This document shows, piece after piece, positions 1-9,307 of a stretch of 64,000 nt of DNA. Each line of letters begins with the position of its first letter. Position 1 is the first letter of the stretch. Source of the stretch: Spongilla lacustris (Eukaryota; Porifera; Demospongiae; Spongillida; Spongillidae); the NCBI GenBank assembly GCA_949361645.1, contig OX442423.1, positions 4,749,505 through 4,813,504 on the forward strand. The letters run 5' to 3'. The notes below the pieces were generated by a model. The model made no database searches and was not told where the DNA came from. It saw only the letters and a list, made by a program, of their open reading frames with translations. Both the position numbers and the translations under genes were made by a program.

Positions 1-1440
1 GTTAAGGGGAGGAGTAAGGGTTGTTGTAGGCAAGGGGAGGAGTAAGGGTTGTTGTAGGTAAGGGGAGGAGTAGGGGTTGTAAAAGGTAAGGTTTGTAATA
101 GTTAAGGGGAGGAGTAAAGGTAGAAGTTGGCAAGCTAGGAGTAGGGTAGTAGTAGGTAAGGGGAGTAGGAGTACGTAAGAGTAGTAATAATAGGTAAGGG
201 GAGGAGTAGGGGGAGCAGTAGTAGTAGCAGGTAAGGAGAGAAGTAGGGGTAATATTAGCTAAGGGGAGGAGTTCGGGTTGTAGTAGGTAAGGGGAGGAGT
301 AGGGTAGTTAAGTAAGTTAGAATAGTAGGTAAGGGGATTGATAGTTAAGGAATGAGTAGGGGTGGTAATGGGTTAGAGGGGGAGGAAGGGTTGTAATAGT
401 TAAGGGGAGGATTTGGGGTACTAGTAGGTAAGGAGAGGAGTAGGGGTAGTACTTGGTAATGGGAGGTGTAGTGGAAGTAGTAGGTAAGGGGAGGAGTAGG
501 GGTAGTAGTAGCTAAGGGGAGGAATACTGGTAGTCGTAGGTAAGGGGAGGAGTAGAGGAAGTTAAGTAAGAATAGTAGGTAAGGGGAGGAATAGGGGAAG
601 TAGTAGTAGATAAGGGGAGGAGTAAGGTTAGTAGTAGGTAAGGGGATGGGTAGGGTATTGATAGTTACGGGAATGAGTAGGGGTGGTAATGGGTAAGAGG
701 AGGAGTAAGGGTTGTAATAGGTAACGGGAGGAGTAGGGGTAATAGTAGGTAAGGGAGGAGTAGGGGTAGTAGTAGGTAAGGGGATGATTAGGGGTAGAAG
801 TCAAGGGAGGAGTAGGGGTAGGGGGAGCAGTAGGTAAGGGGAGGAGTACGGGTAGTAGTAGCTAAGGGGAAGAATACTTGTAGTCATTGGTATCGGGAGG
901 AGTAGGGGTAGTAATGTAAGAATAGTAAGTAAAGGGAGGAGTAGGGGAAGTAGTAGTAGGTAAGAGGAGGAGTAGGGATAGTAATACTTGTAGGGAGAAA
1001 TAGGGGCAGGGAGTAGTAGGTAAAAGGAATAGGGGTAGTAGTAGGTAAGAGGAGGAGTAGGGGCAGTAGGTAAGGTGAGGAGTAGGGGTAGTAAAAGGGA
1101 AGAAGTAGGGGTTGTTATAGGTAATGGCAATAGGTAAGGTGAGGAGTAGGGGTAGTAGTAATCAAGAGGAGGAGTAGGGTTGGTAGTAGGTAAGGGGAGG
1201 AGTAAGGGTTGCTGTAGGTAAGAGGAGGAGTAGGGGTGGTAGTGGCCTGGGTAAGGAGAGGAGTAAGGGTTGTAATTGGTAAGGGCAGGAGTAGGGGTAG
1301 TAATATTTAAGGGGAGGAGTTGAGGTAGGGGGAGTAGTAGGTAAAAGTAGGGGTAGCAGTTGGTAAGGGGAGGAGTAGGGGTAGTTAAGTAAGTAAGAAA
1401 GGTAGGTAAGGGAAGAAGTAGGTAATGGGAGTATGCATGG
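1..1440. repeat. G-rich, C-depleted minisatellite array (block 1)
   Basis: Degenerate tandem units of roughly 20-27 bp are built from GTAGTAGGTAAGGGGAGGAG-type words with GGGGTAGTA fillers. The plus strand has almost no C for the whole block, so the array is strongly strand-asymmetric. Short reading frames on the minus strand (Leu/Pro/Tyr-rich) are by-products of the repeat. The same array resumes at 1713, 5483 and 6874. Confidence 0.9.
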
Positions 1441-1712
1441 GTCGTAGGCCTAGCTAAGACAAGGGGTGATTTTTGTGGATCTAATTACAGTGATGGACTC
1501 GCTATATGCAAGTAATTACAGGTATCCCTTCAACTGTAAACCCATAACTTCTTTGCTTCATTCAAAGTATATTAGAGAACTAATATAGTTAGATATCAAT
1601 AATTGTAAAAAAGCATCATTACACATGGATGGAGCAATTTACACCATCAAATTTCCTCCCTCCTCCTGGGTAGTACAATTCTTTGGGGAGTAAAGTACCA
1701 GCAGGGGAAGGG
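1431..1712 (+). repeat. ~280-bp unique spacer inside the minisatellite, copy A
   Basis: This non-repetitive block runs from AGTATGCATGGGT to the word CAGCAGGGGA. It recurs at 6590-6873 in the same orientation with about 85-90% identity by eye. Both copies sit inside minisatellite, so the array has a higher-order or duplicated structure about 5.16 kb apart, of which 3.6 kb is the Ginger element. No coding potential is seen. Confidence 0.85.
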
Positions 1713-1870
1713 AGGAATAGTGGTGGAGTAGGTATGGGGAGGAGTAGGGGTAGTAGTAGGTAAGGAGAGAAGTAATGGTTGTAATCGGTAAGAGGAGTAG
1801 GGGTAGTAATGTTTAAGGGGAGTAGTAGGGGTAGGGGGAGTAGTAGGTAAGAGTTGTAGGGGTAGTAGTA
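1713..1870. repeat. Minisatellite segment left of the Ginger element
   Basis: The same GGTAAGGGGAGGAGTAGGGG-type units as block 1 run up to the transposon boundary. The last four bases before the element read GGTA, part of a normal repeat unit. Confidence 0.8.
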
Positions 1871-1874
1871 GGTA

Positions 1875-1976
1875 TGGCACGGAAAATTAGGTCCGCCAAT
1901 AATTTTGGTCCCGGACCAAAATTATCAGATAAAATTGGTCCGACCGGACCAAAATTGTCTGAATAAAAAGGTCCGT
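1875..1976 (+). repeat. Left terminal inverted repeat of the Ginger element
   Basis: This pairs with 5371-5478 in inverted orientation. Shared blocks include the outer TGNCAC...GGAA end, AATTTTGGTCC followed by GGACCAA, and the inner CTGAATAA....GGTCCG. The arm itself contains short palindromes around GGTCC/GGACC. Confidence 0.8.
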
Positions 1977-2031
1977 GTCCAATATGCTTCACTGCCATTT
2001 TATATTTGTATGTGTTCCATCTTTGACACAG

Positions 2032-3513
2032 AAGGAAATGCTTTTACGTTACATTCTGAGCTTAGAAGAACGTCAGAAGATCCTGCTGGCATGTCACATA
2101 GATCCCACTTTTGGTCACATTGGCAAGACCAGGATGCTCTACAGAATCAAAGAACAATTCATGTGGCATGGGATGGTAAAGGACGTTGTTAACTTGTTAA
2201 GCTCCTTATTTCATTGGTGCATGCTCATTATTTATATTCAATCAGCCTTCTGTCATACACTTCTTCAGCTATCCAAATGTGATGTTTGCCAACACATGAA
2301 TAGGAAGCTCAATACTGGAGTGCCTGAGCTTCATCCGATTCCTGTTAAAGCCCTGTGGTACATGGTTGGCATTGATTTTGTAGGCCCACATAGCCCAATT
2401 GCTAAGTGGGCTTACAAAGTGGGTGGAGGCTATACCAACAGTGGATTAAAGGGCATCTACAGTGGCTAGTTCACTGTTTAAGGTTAGCAAGTGCAAATGT
2501 AGAATTCTTTATTCATTTAACAGAGTTTAGAAGGGATCTGTGGGATAAACATTCTCTAACCATGGTGAAGCCCCATTTCACAAGTTTATATGTACATTCA
2601 CGTGGTGACACATATACAAGCACCATGCAACTGATCGTGTGCATGTTTAGTGTGTTTGGCTCTTACATGCATTAATCATGTCCGCTTTAACAACAGATGT
2701 TTATGCGAATGGTCTACCCCGTGTTTTACTATCCGACAATGACAGTGAGTTCTGGCAATGAGCTAAACGAGCAACTAGCTAAGATGCTAGGTATTAAGAG
2801 GAGGTTAACTACACCATATCACCCTCAGGTTTGTTTTATTTAAAATGCTATTCCTTGCTATACACATATACACACATTTATCATTCTTATTATTGACTTT
2901 AGGCCAATGGTTTGATGAACGCTTCAACCAGAGTCTGCAAAACATGTTGGTGATGTATGTTTCGTCGAAGAAGGAAATGTGGAGTCATTATTTAGACACT
3001 TGTGCCTTCGCATATAATACATGGCAACATGACTCTACAAAATTCACACCGTTCATGATGATGTTTGGTCGCAGAGCAATGCTCCCAATAGATGTTGAGC
3101 TAGAACATCAAGATTCTGAAGATCTGTTTAAGGCATACAAGGATCTTGAAGATCATCCCTATGCTGCTGCATTTGATGAGCATGCACACATACTGGAAGA
3201 GGCCAAAGGGAACATCATTGCTGCACAATGAAGACAGAAGAAAGCATATGACAGAAAACATTGCAAGCCAGGCCAATTTCAGTGTGACCAATTGGTGTTG
3301 CTGAAAAACTTCAAACGACAAAAGGTCAAAGGTGAGAAACTAATGGAAAGATATCTTGGGCCATACACCATTACGAATGTGCTACCACACAGTGTATATG
3401 AGCTCCGCAATGCAAAAAGAAAGACTACTCGTGCTACTGGAAGCCACTTGAAGATCTACAAGTCAAGTGATGCACAGTGTATTGGAAAAAATGAAGGATC
3501 CATAACTGGTGAT
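2032..3513 (+). pseudogene. Ginger1 integrase-like transposase, decayed
   Basis: An exon opening after an AG acceptor at 2030-2031 encodes an H2C2 zinc-binding segment: CHIDPTFGH and GHIG, then after a ~75-nt intron CDVCQ. The first catalytic Asp lies in GIDFVGPH near 2370, the second in VLLSDNDSEF near 2735, and a third-block THPYHPQ-like segment ends at 2828. A 72-nt-class intron follows (GT at 2829, AG at ~2902), then the post-core helix region to 3228. After this come an in-frame TGA (3229-3231) and a GPY motif (ERYLGPYTITNV, ~3343). At least three frameshifts disrupt the region between the first Asp and the third catalytic block, and part of that segment is unrecognisable. The last codon before the donor is at 3511-3513. 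I conclude the transposase is not functional in this copy. Confidence 0.8.
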
Positions 3514-3589
3514 GTAAGTTGAAAATAAATGGATGCATACATTGTGTGCAACTTTTACTAACCACAAAAAATTTATTGTATTAAGGTTG

Positions 3590-4241
3590 AATCAGAAGCT
3601 GATTTGGATGGTAGGGAATTGGAAGCTGATTTGGATGGCAGGGAATTGGAAGCTGATTTGGATGGCAGGGAGTCGGAAGCTGATTTGGATGGCAGGGAAT
3701 CGGAAGCTTATTTGGATGGCAGGGAGTTGGACGCTGATTTGGATGGCAGGGAATCGGAAGCTGATTTGGATGGCCAAAAAATAGAAGGTGATTTGAATGA
3801 CAAAAAAATGGAGTGTGGTTTGAATAGCAAAAAAAATGGAAGGTGGTTTGAATGACAAATAAATGGAGTGTGGTTTGAGTAGCAAAAAAATGGAAGATGA
3901 ATTGAATAGCAAAAAATTGAAAAGTGATTTGAATAGCAGGGAATTGAAAGGTGATTTGGATGGCAAAAAATTGGAAGGTGGTTTGAATGACAAAAAAATG
4001 GAGTGCGGTTTGAATAGCAAAAAAATGGAAGGTGGTTTGAATGACAAAAAAATGGAATAATAGCCAAAAAATGGAAGGTGGTTTGAATGACAAAAAAATG
4101 GAGTGTGGTTTGAGTTACAAAAAAATGGAAGGTGAATTGAATAGCAAAAAATTGAAAGGTGATTTGAATAGCAGGGAATTGGAAGGTGATTTGGATGGCA
4201 AAAAATTGGAAGGTGAAAAGAAAGTAGATATCTCTCAGAAG
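3590..4241 (+). repeat. Coding 27-bp minisatellite (9-residue repeats) in the Ginger gene
   Basis: After a 72-nt intron (3514-3585) the reading frame enters tandem 27-bp units. These encode ADLDGRELE first, then a diverged subfamily of the type GGLNDKKME/CGLNSKKME. More than 20 units link the GPY motif to the protease domain. Lesions are visible: one extra A in an A-run near 3830, a TAA in a Lys codon near 3858, and TAA TAG near 4058. The exon ends at a GT donor (4242). Confidence 0.85.
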
Positions 4242-4356
4242 GTAAATCAATTTTCATTTTGGATATAGATTGCACTCATTTTATAATTTATTACAAATAT
4301 TATTTTATACATCAATTTGTGCAAGCTGATAACTTGCTTTATACATTTTCCAACAG

Positions 4357-5085
4357 AGGAATAGAAGGCGTTCTTTCACAAGTCAAATGAAAAAAGAAAT
4401 CCTTGACGGTGATTGGCTCAGTGATCAGCATATGTTTTATGCTCAAGAGCTTCTGCGGATGCAGTTTCCCATGTTTGATGGATGGCAGAGCACCCTTTTG
4501 GCTCAAGCCAATGCCTTCATTCCTGTCAGAATGGATGCTATTCAAATCCATATTACAAAGTCCCATTGGGTCACATCACTTCGACGCTGTGAGACAGTCA
4601 CTCTTTTTGACTGCCGGAAGGTTGCAGGTGAAATGAGTTCTACCCTAGCTAATCAATTATGCCAGGTATATAGAACATCTATACGTGAACGCAGGGGGAA
4701 CTCCTTTTTGGCTGCGAATGTTGCTGCTGTCCAAATGCAGCGTGGTATGGATGACTGTGGATTATTTGCGATAGCCTTCGCATTGCATTCTGCTTTGGGT
4801 CACTGCATAGAAGAGATTGATTTTGACCAGGGTACCATGAGAAACTACCTTGTCAAGTGCTTCACGGCTAGAAAGTTCACCCCGTTTACCACAAAGAAAG
4901 TCAAAAGAGCGTGCAGTACCCGCATAATAAATATAGATGTTTTCTGCACCTGTCAGATGCCTGCCTCCTATGGGGACATGGTGCAGTGTGGTGTGTGTGA
5001 GCAGTGGTTTCACGTCAAATGTGTTGGCCTTCAGTCACTTCCATCGATAGTGGAGGAATGGAATTGTTTGCTATGCTGCTCATAA
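4357..5085 (+). CDS. Ulp1-like cysteine protease domain plus C-terminal PHD finger (Ginger C-terminal exon)
   Basis: The exon begins after CAACAG at 4351-4356, following a 115-nt intron, and is open to the TAA at 5083-5085, about 242 codons. The protease part shows the Ulp1/SENP order of catalytic residues: His in SHWVTS (~4563), Asp in LFDCR (~4608), and Gln plus Cys in QRGMDDCGLF (~4740-4760). The last ~50 residues form a C4HC3 PHD finger: CTC, CGVC, WFHVKC and WNCLLC. In Ginger1 elements a Ulp1 domain is known C-terminal to the transposase; a PHD module after it is less commonly described. With no sign of decay here against a broken transposase, this half could have been retained recently or the element may be mosaic. 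It could also be used on its own, with the ATG at 4387 as a start. Confidence 0.75.
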   Translation, partial: RNRRRSFTSQMKKEILDGDWLSDQHMFYAQELLRMQFPMFDGWQSTLLAQANAFIPVRMDAIQIHITKSHWVTSLRRCETVTLFDCRKVAGEMSSTLANQLCQVYRTSIRERRGNSFLAANVAAVQMQRGMDDCGLFAIAFALHSALGHCIEEIDFDQGTMRNYLVKCFTARKFTPFTTKKVKRACSTRIINIDVFCTCQMPASYGDMVQCGVCEQWFHVKCVGLQSLPSIVEEWNCLLCCS

Positions 5086-5370
5086 ATATTGGTGTGCCAA
5101 TGAACTTTACTATTTATTCTATTACAGTGTAGTTGCACAAATGAACTTGAAGTATTTATAAACTTCACTGCCAATTACATACATGGGGGTAAGGAGGGGA
5201 GGGAGTTATGAACGAGGTTGTGGGGAGGGGAAGGACCCGGTCCTGAAATTTAAATTGCACCTAGTTATTTATTATTGTTATCTCTGTTGGCTTTGAGTAT
5301 CAATATTATATACTAGTATGTGATTGTCTATGCGCTTATAGCATACAGTGCACTAGAGAAACAACATCTG

Positions 5371-5478
5371 GACCAAAATTTTCAGGGCGGACCGAATTAT
5401 TCAGTCTGAGCGGACCAAAATTTTCAGTGAAAAAATTGGTCCAGGACCAAATTTTTCAGGACCAAAATTCCAGTGACA
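5371..5478 (-). repeat. Right terminal inverted repeat of the Ginger element
   Basis: The inverted partner of 1875-1976, with several copies of GGACCAAAATTTTCAG. It ends in CCAGTGACA and is followed by GGTA. The 285 bases between the PHD exon stop and this arm show no coding signal. Confidence 0.8.
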
Positions 5479-5482
5479 GGTA

Positions 5483-6589
5483 ATTAAGGGTGAGGGTAGT
5501 AGGTAAGGCAGGAGTAGTGGCAGTATAGGAAAGGGGAGGGTTGTAGGTATGGGGAGGAGTAAGTGTGGTATACTTAAGGGGAGTAGTAGGTAAGATGAGT
5601 AGGGGTAGTAGTTGGTAATGGAGGAGTAGGGGTAGAAGGAGATAATGGGTGTAGGAGTAGGGGGAGCAGTAGGCAAGTGGAGGAGTGGTATTAGTAGGTA
5701 AGGGGAGGAATAGGGGTAGTAATAGGTAAGGGTAGTAGGTAAGGGGAGGAGTAGGGGTCGTAATAGGTAATGACAGTAGGTAAGGTGAGGAGTAGGGGTA
5801 GTAGTAAGCAATGGGAGGAATAGGGTTGGTAGTAGGTAAGGGGAGGAGTAATGGTTGTAGTAGGTAAGAGGAGGAGTAGGGGTAGTAGCAGGTAAGGGGA
5901 GGAGTAGGGGTAGTAGTAGGTAAGGGAGGAGTAGGGGGAGTAGGTAAGGGGAGGAGTAAGGGTAGAATGTACGGGGAGGTGTAAGGGTGGTAATACTTTA
6001 GGGATGGAGTATGGGTAGAGGGAGTAGTAGGTAAGAGGAGTAGGGGTAGTTGTAAGAAAGGGGATGAGTAGGGGTGGATGTAGGTAAGGGGAGGAGTATG
6101 GGTAGTAGTAGATAAGGGGAGGAGTAAGGGTAGTAGTTGGTAATGGAAGAGTAGGGGTAGTAGGAGGTAAGGAGAGGAGGTGTAGGAGTAGGGGGAGCAG
6201 TAGGTAAGAGGAGGAGTGGTAGTAGTAGGTAAGGGAAGGAGTAGGGGTAGTAATAGGTATGGGCAGTAGGTAAGGGGAGGAGTAGGGTCATAATAGGTAA
6301 TGGCAGTAGGTAATGTGAGGAGTAGTAAGCAAGGGGAGGAGTAGGGTTGGTATTTGGTAAGGGGAGGAGTAAGGGTTGTAGTACGTAAGAGGAGGAGTAG
6401 GGGTGAAAGTGGGTAAGGTGAGGAGTAAGGGTTGCAACTGGTAAGGGTAGGAGTAGGGGTTGTAATATTTAAGGGGAGGAGTTGAGGTAGGGGGAATAGA
6501 GGTAAGAGTAGGGGTAGTAGTAGGTAAGGGGAGGAGTAGGGGTAGTTAAGTAAGTAAGAATGGTAGGTAAGGGGAAATGTAGGTGATGG
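5483..6589. repeat. G-rich minisatellite array (block 2)
   Basis: Same unit family as block 1 and equally C-poor on the plus strand. It restarts directly after the Ginger element, which indicates that the transposon landed inside a pre-existing array. Confidence 0.9.
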
Positions 6590-6873
6590 GAGTATGCATG
6601 GGTAGTAGGCCTAGCTAAAACAAGTGGTGATTTTTGTGGATCTAATTGCAGTGATGGATTGGCAATATGCAAGTAATTACAGAAATCCCTTCCACTATAA
6701 ACCCATAACTTCTTTGCTTCATTCAAAATATAAAACAGAACTAGTATGGTTAGATATCAAAAATGGTTAAAAAGCATCATTACACATGGATATGATGGGG
6801 CAATTGACACCATAAAATTTCTTCCCTCCTCCTGGGGAGTACAATCCTCTGGGGGATTAAAGTACTAGCAGGG
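6590..6873 (+). repeat. ~280-bp spacer, copy B
   Basis: Direct-orientation copy of 1431-1712, with small substitutions and an 8-base insertion (TATGATGG region). It is flanked on both sides by minisatellite. Confidence 0.85.
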
Positions 6874-7349
6874 GAGGGGAGGAGTTAATTGGGGTAATAG
6901 TAGGTAAGGGGAGGAGTAGGGGTAATATCAGGTAAGGGAGGGAGTAAGGGTTGTAGTTGGTAAGGGGAGGAATAGGGGTGGAGCAGGTACAGGGAGGAGT
7001 AGGGGTAGTAGTAGGTAAGGAGGAGTAAGGGTTGTAATCGGTAAGAGGAGGTGCAGGGGTCGTAATACTTTAGAGGAGTAGTATAAGTAAGGGGAGGAGT
7101 AGGGGTAGTAGGTAATGGGAGTAGTAAGGGTAGTAGGTAAGGGGAAGAGTAGGGGTAGTAGGTAAGGGGAGGAGTAGGGGTAGTAGGTATGGGGAGGAGT
7201 AAGGGTGGTAATATTTTAGGGGAGGAGTAGGGGCAGTAGGTAAGGGGTGGAGTAGGAGTTAGGGGTAGGGGAATAGTAGGTAAGAGGAAGTAAGGGGATG
7301 AGTAGGGGTGGAAGTAGGTAAGGGGAGGTAAGGGGAGGAGGTGTAGAGT
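6874..7349. repeat. G-rich minisatellite array (block 3)
   Basis: Continuation of the GGTAAGGGGAGGAGTAGGGG array after spacer copy B. It ends where a different ~115-bp repeat begins. Confidence 0.85.
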
Positions 7350-7830
7350 AGGGGAACAATGCAGGGAGTATGTATCAGTGATACTACATTTCCCATTGCA
7401 CCTTAAGATGCCTACTTATTCGTTGTCACCATGGATAGTATTATGAACAATGCAGCCTGTAAGTGTCAATGTTGCTACATATCCCATTGCACTGTAACAT
7501 GCCTACTTACTTTTTGTCACTATGGATACTATTATGAACAATGCAGGATGTAAGTATCAATGATGTTACATTTCCCATTGTATCTTAACATGCCTACTTA
7601 TTCCACCATGGATACTATTATGAACAATGCAGGCTGTAAGTATCAATGATGTTACATTTCCCATTGCACCTTAACATGCATGCATATTCCTTTTCACAAT
7701 GCAGTGATTACATGTAAGTACTTTTTATGATGTTGTATTTCTCATTGCTACTTAAAACACACCTACGTATTCTTTTTCACCACGAGTGCATTTGAGTAAT
7801 GCATACATTGTAGAGTGTAGTAAGTTGCGT
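7350..7830 (+). repeat. ~115-bp tandem repeat, about four copies
   Basis: Units share TACATTTCCCATTGCA, TTAACATGCCTACTTATT, CACCATGGATACTATTATG and AACAATGCAGG followed by GTAAGT. The first three copies are close; the last is diverged. Each unit carries a CAG|GTAAG-like word, probably coincidental. The following ~315 bases (7831-8146) show no feature I can support. Confidence 0.75.
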
Positions 7831-8146
7831 TCTTAATAGTTATCAAAGTGACTAGCAAAGTGACTGATTTGAGGTTTGTGTGGACATTTTTTCATATTGT
7901 ATCTGCACACAGGCTGGAGAAAAATTTGTGGATGCCATTGGCTAGATGTGATTGCTGCTGCTTAAAGATATATAGTGACTGCAGTTTCATTAGGACTGAT
8001 GTTTTGAAGTGTTAACCTTTTCATTACATCTGTGCTCTTCTGTATGCACTTGAATGGGTGGTCACGTGCACACAAACTTAGTTACATCTTCTGCAAGCAC
8101 CCTGTTCTCATGAAGCATGACAAAGGGGCGGTCTCTTGTTAATTAT

Positions 8147-8444
8147 TCATATCTTAAGCAGTTGTCCATTCCCCGCACTTGCGGGATACCCAAGGTCTAT
8201 GAGTATCCTTCGGTCCAGATGTACCCATACGTCCAGGGGTATCCATAGGTCCAGGGGTATCCATAGGTCCAGGAGTACCCATAGTTCCAGGGGCATCCGT
8301 AGGTCCAGGCGTACCCATAGTTCCAGGGGCATCCATAGGGTCCAGGGGTACCCATAGTTCCAGGGGTATCCATAGGTACCACTGTCATAGTATTGACAAC
8401 TTTTCCAAGCTTGTCTGGTGGTGTGAGGAAGAACCTTAACATCC
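8147..8444 (-). CDS. Putative terminal exon of an unidentified minus-strand gene with Tyr/Trp/Gly repeat tail
   Basis: On the minus strand an AG acceptor (CTCTGTAG) precedes base 8444, and the frame stays open from there to a stop near 8147. It begins DVKVLPHTTRQAWKS, passes QYYDSGTYGYPWNYGYPW and then enters 18-bp tandem repeats. One 19-bp unit (extra base near 8338) shifts the frame, so the YGYPWT/YGYPWN pattern continues only in the neighbouring frame. The unusual aromatic repeat resembles low-complexity tails rather than a known domain. It lies 600 bases downstream, in transcription order, of an Ig-domain exon on the same strand and might belong to the same gene. No product name is justified. 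Confidence 0.35.
8196..8378 (-). repeat. 18-bp tandem repeat, ~10 copies
   Basis: Units read CCATAGGTCCAGGGGTAT or CCATAGTTCCAGGGGCAT on the plus strand. On the minus strand they encode six-residue YGYPWT-type repeats. A single 19-bp unit near 8334-8352 breaks the triplet phase. Confidence 0.85.
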
Positions 8445-8474
8445 TACAGAGAACAAAGATGATGACACATGTGA

Positions 8475-8950
8475 TGTAATATTTGGTTTTAAGAAGTATC
8501 GCCAGTGACATCGACCCTGTTGTGATTAACTGTCTATAAGAAGTGGATCTCTGGTACTGCAGGAATGAAATTATCATGGCAGATATAAGTTTGTGGGCTG
8601 AAAGATATTGAACACTGAGTAGTTGAAGATGATATTCTGACTGAACCCTACAGATTGTTGTGGTACTCTCGCCATGGTGACAGCTTAAGATGTGTTGGTA
8701 CTATAAAATCAAGATGTCCTCCCTTGTGCGGTGGTGTGTGTTGAGGGTGGGCGGTAGTATTTAGTTTTAAGAAGTATCACCAGTGGCCCTGTGGAGATTA
8801 GCAGTCTAGGAAAGAAACAAACATGGCAGATATTGGACAATGGTTGTTGTGCTAAAGGAACATTGAGCATTGAGCAATGGAAGATGGTATTTTGCCTGAA
8901 CCTCACAGAGTCACCATTGTGGTACTCTTTGAACTATTGCCGTGGTACTC
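8475..8950. repeat. ~270-bp direct duplication (two diverged copies)
   Basis: Copy 1 (8475 to ~8680) and copy 2 (8753 to ~8945) share, in order: GTARTATTTRGTTTTAAGAAGTATC, ATGGCAGATAT, GAACACTGAG/GAGCATTGAG with GAAGATG, CTGAACC and TGTGGTACTCT. Identity looks moderate (perhaps 65-75%). Confidence 0.6.
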
Positions 8951-9052
8951 TTTGAAGTATTGCCATGGTCATTTGATATGGTGAGGGGATAAGCAGGGCA
9001 TTGCACATCACATAACAGTACACATGTGTTGCATGATAACAGCTACAGCACC

Positions 9053-9307
9053 ACAAGAGTGACTGTTCTCTTAGCTGTCCCCGCTGTGTTCTGGCAGGTG
9101 TACTCCCTCTATCTGCCCCGCCCACAGAGTACACCAGATGGCTGCCATTGTAAAGGAAGCCATAGTGGCTGTCTGCCTGGAGGGGCTTCCCCTGCCACAG
9201 CCATGACAACTGGGGGAGTGGCTGTCCAGAGGCCTGACATGGCAGCATGACAGTATGTCCAGGGCTTCCAAAGAAGAAGCCAGACTGTGTGTTGATGGTT
9301 GGCTTCA
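9053..9307 (-). pseudogene. Ig-like domain exon, minus strand, interrupted by a one-base frameshift
   Basis: After a CCCCCAG acceptor the minus strand encodes an I-set-like Ig domain. The B-strand Cys lies in VMLPCQASGQPLPQ, the conserved Trp follows in LSWLWQGKP, and the strand E region is GSHLVYS. The F-strand motif D-x-G-x-Y-x-C is present as DRG then EYTCQNTAGT, but in a different frame: one base is missing between the two halves near 9112. After the C-terminal strand (TVTLVVL) a GTG-GT donor-like site or TAG occurs. I see no signal peptide or membrane segment nearby. Either this is a pseudogene or the base is a sequence error in an otherwise good exon. Confidence 0.6.

Larger units (their letters stand above)
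1875..5478 (+). mobile_element. Ginger1-type DNA transposon (integrase-like transposase + Ulp1 + PHD)
   Basis: A 3.6-kb element bounded by ~100-bp terminal inverted repeats (TGGCAC... and ...GTGACA) and flanked on both sides by GGTA, a candidate 4-bp target duplication (1871-1874 and 5479-5482). Inside, in order, are an HHCC zinc-binding and DDE integrase core like that of Gypsy retrotransposons, a GPY/F motif, a repetitive linker, a Ulp1-type cysteine protease and a PHD finger. Gypsy-like integrase with a C-terminal Ulp1 domain, TIRs and no reverse transcriptase is the published definition of the Ginger1 group. Known Ginger1 copies use CCGG or CCGT targets, so GGTA would be atypical, and GGTA is abundant here, so the TSD is only suggestive. 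The transposase half is broken; the Ulp1/PHD exon is open. Confidence 0.85.

Noticed and set aside
801..1998. Minus-strand Leu/Pro/Tyr-rich ORFs in the first array
   Set aside because: Translation of low-complexity repeat; the same composition appears in every copy of the array.
3581..4275. Minus-strand ORFs (Phe/Ile/His/Pro-rich) opposite the Ginger linker
   Set aside because: Shadow of the 27-bp coding repeat; the plus-strand reading continues the Ginger exon structure.
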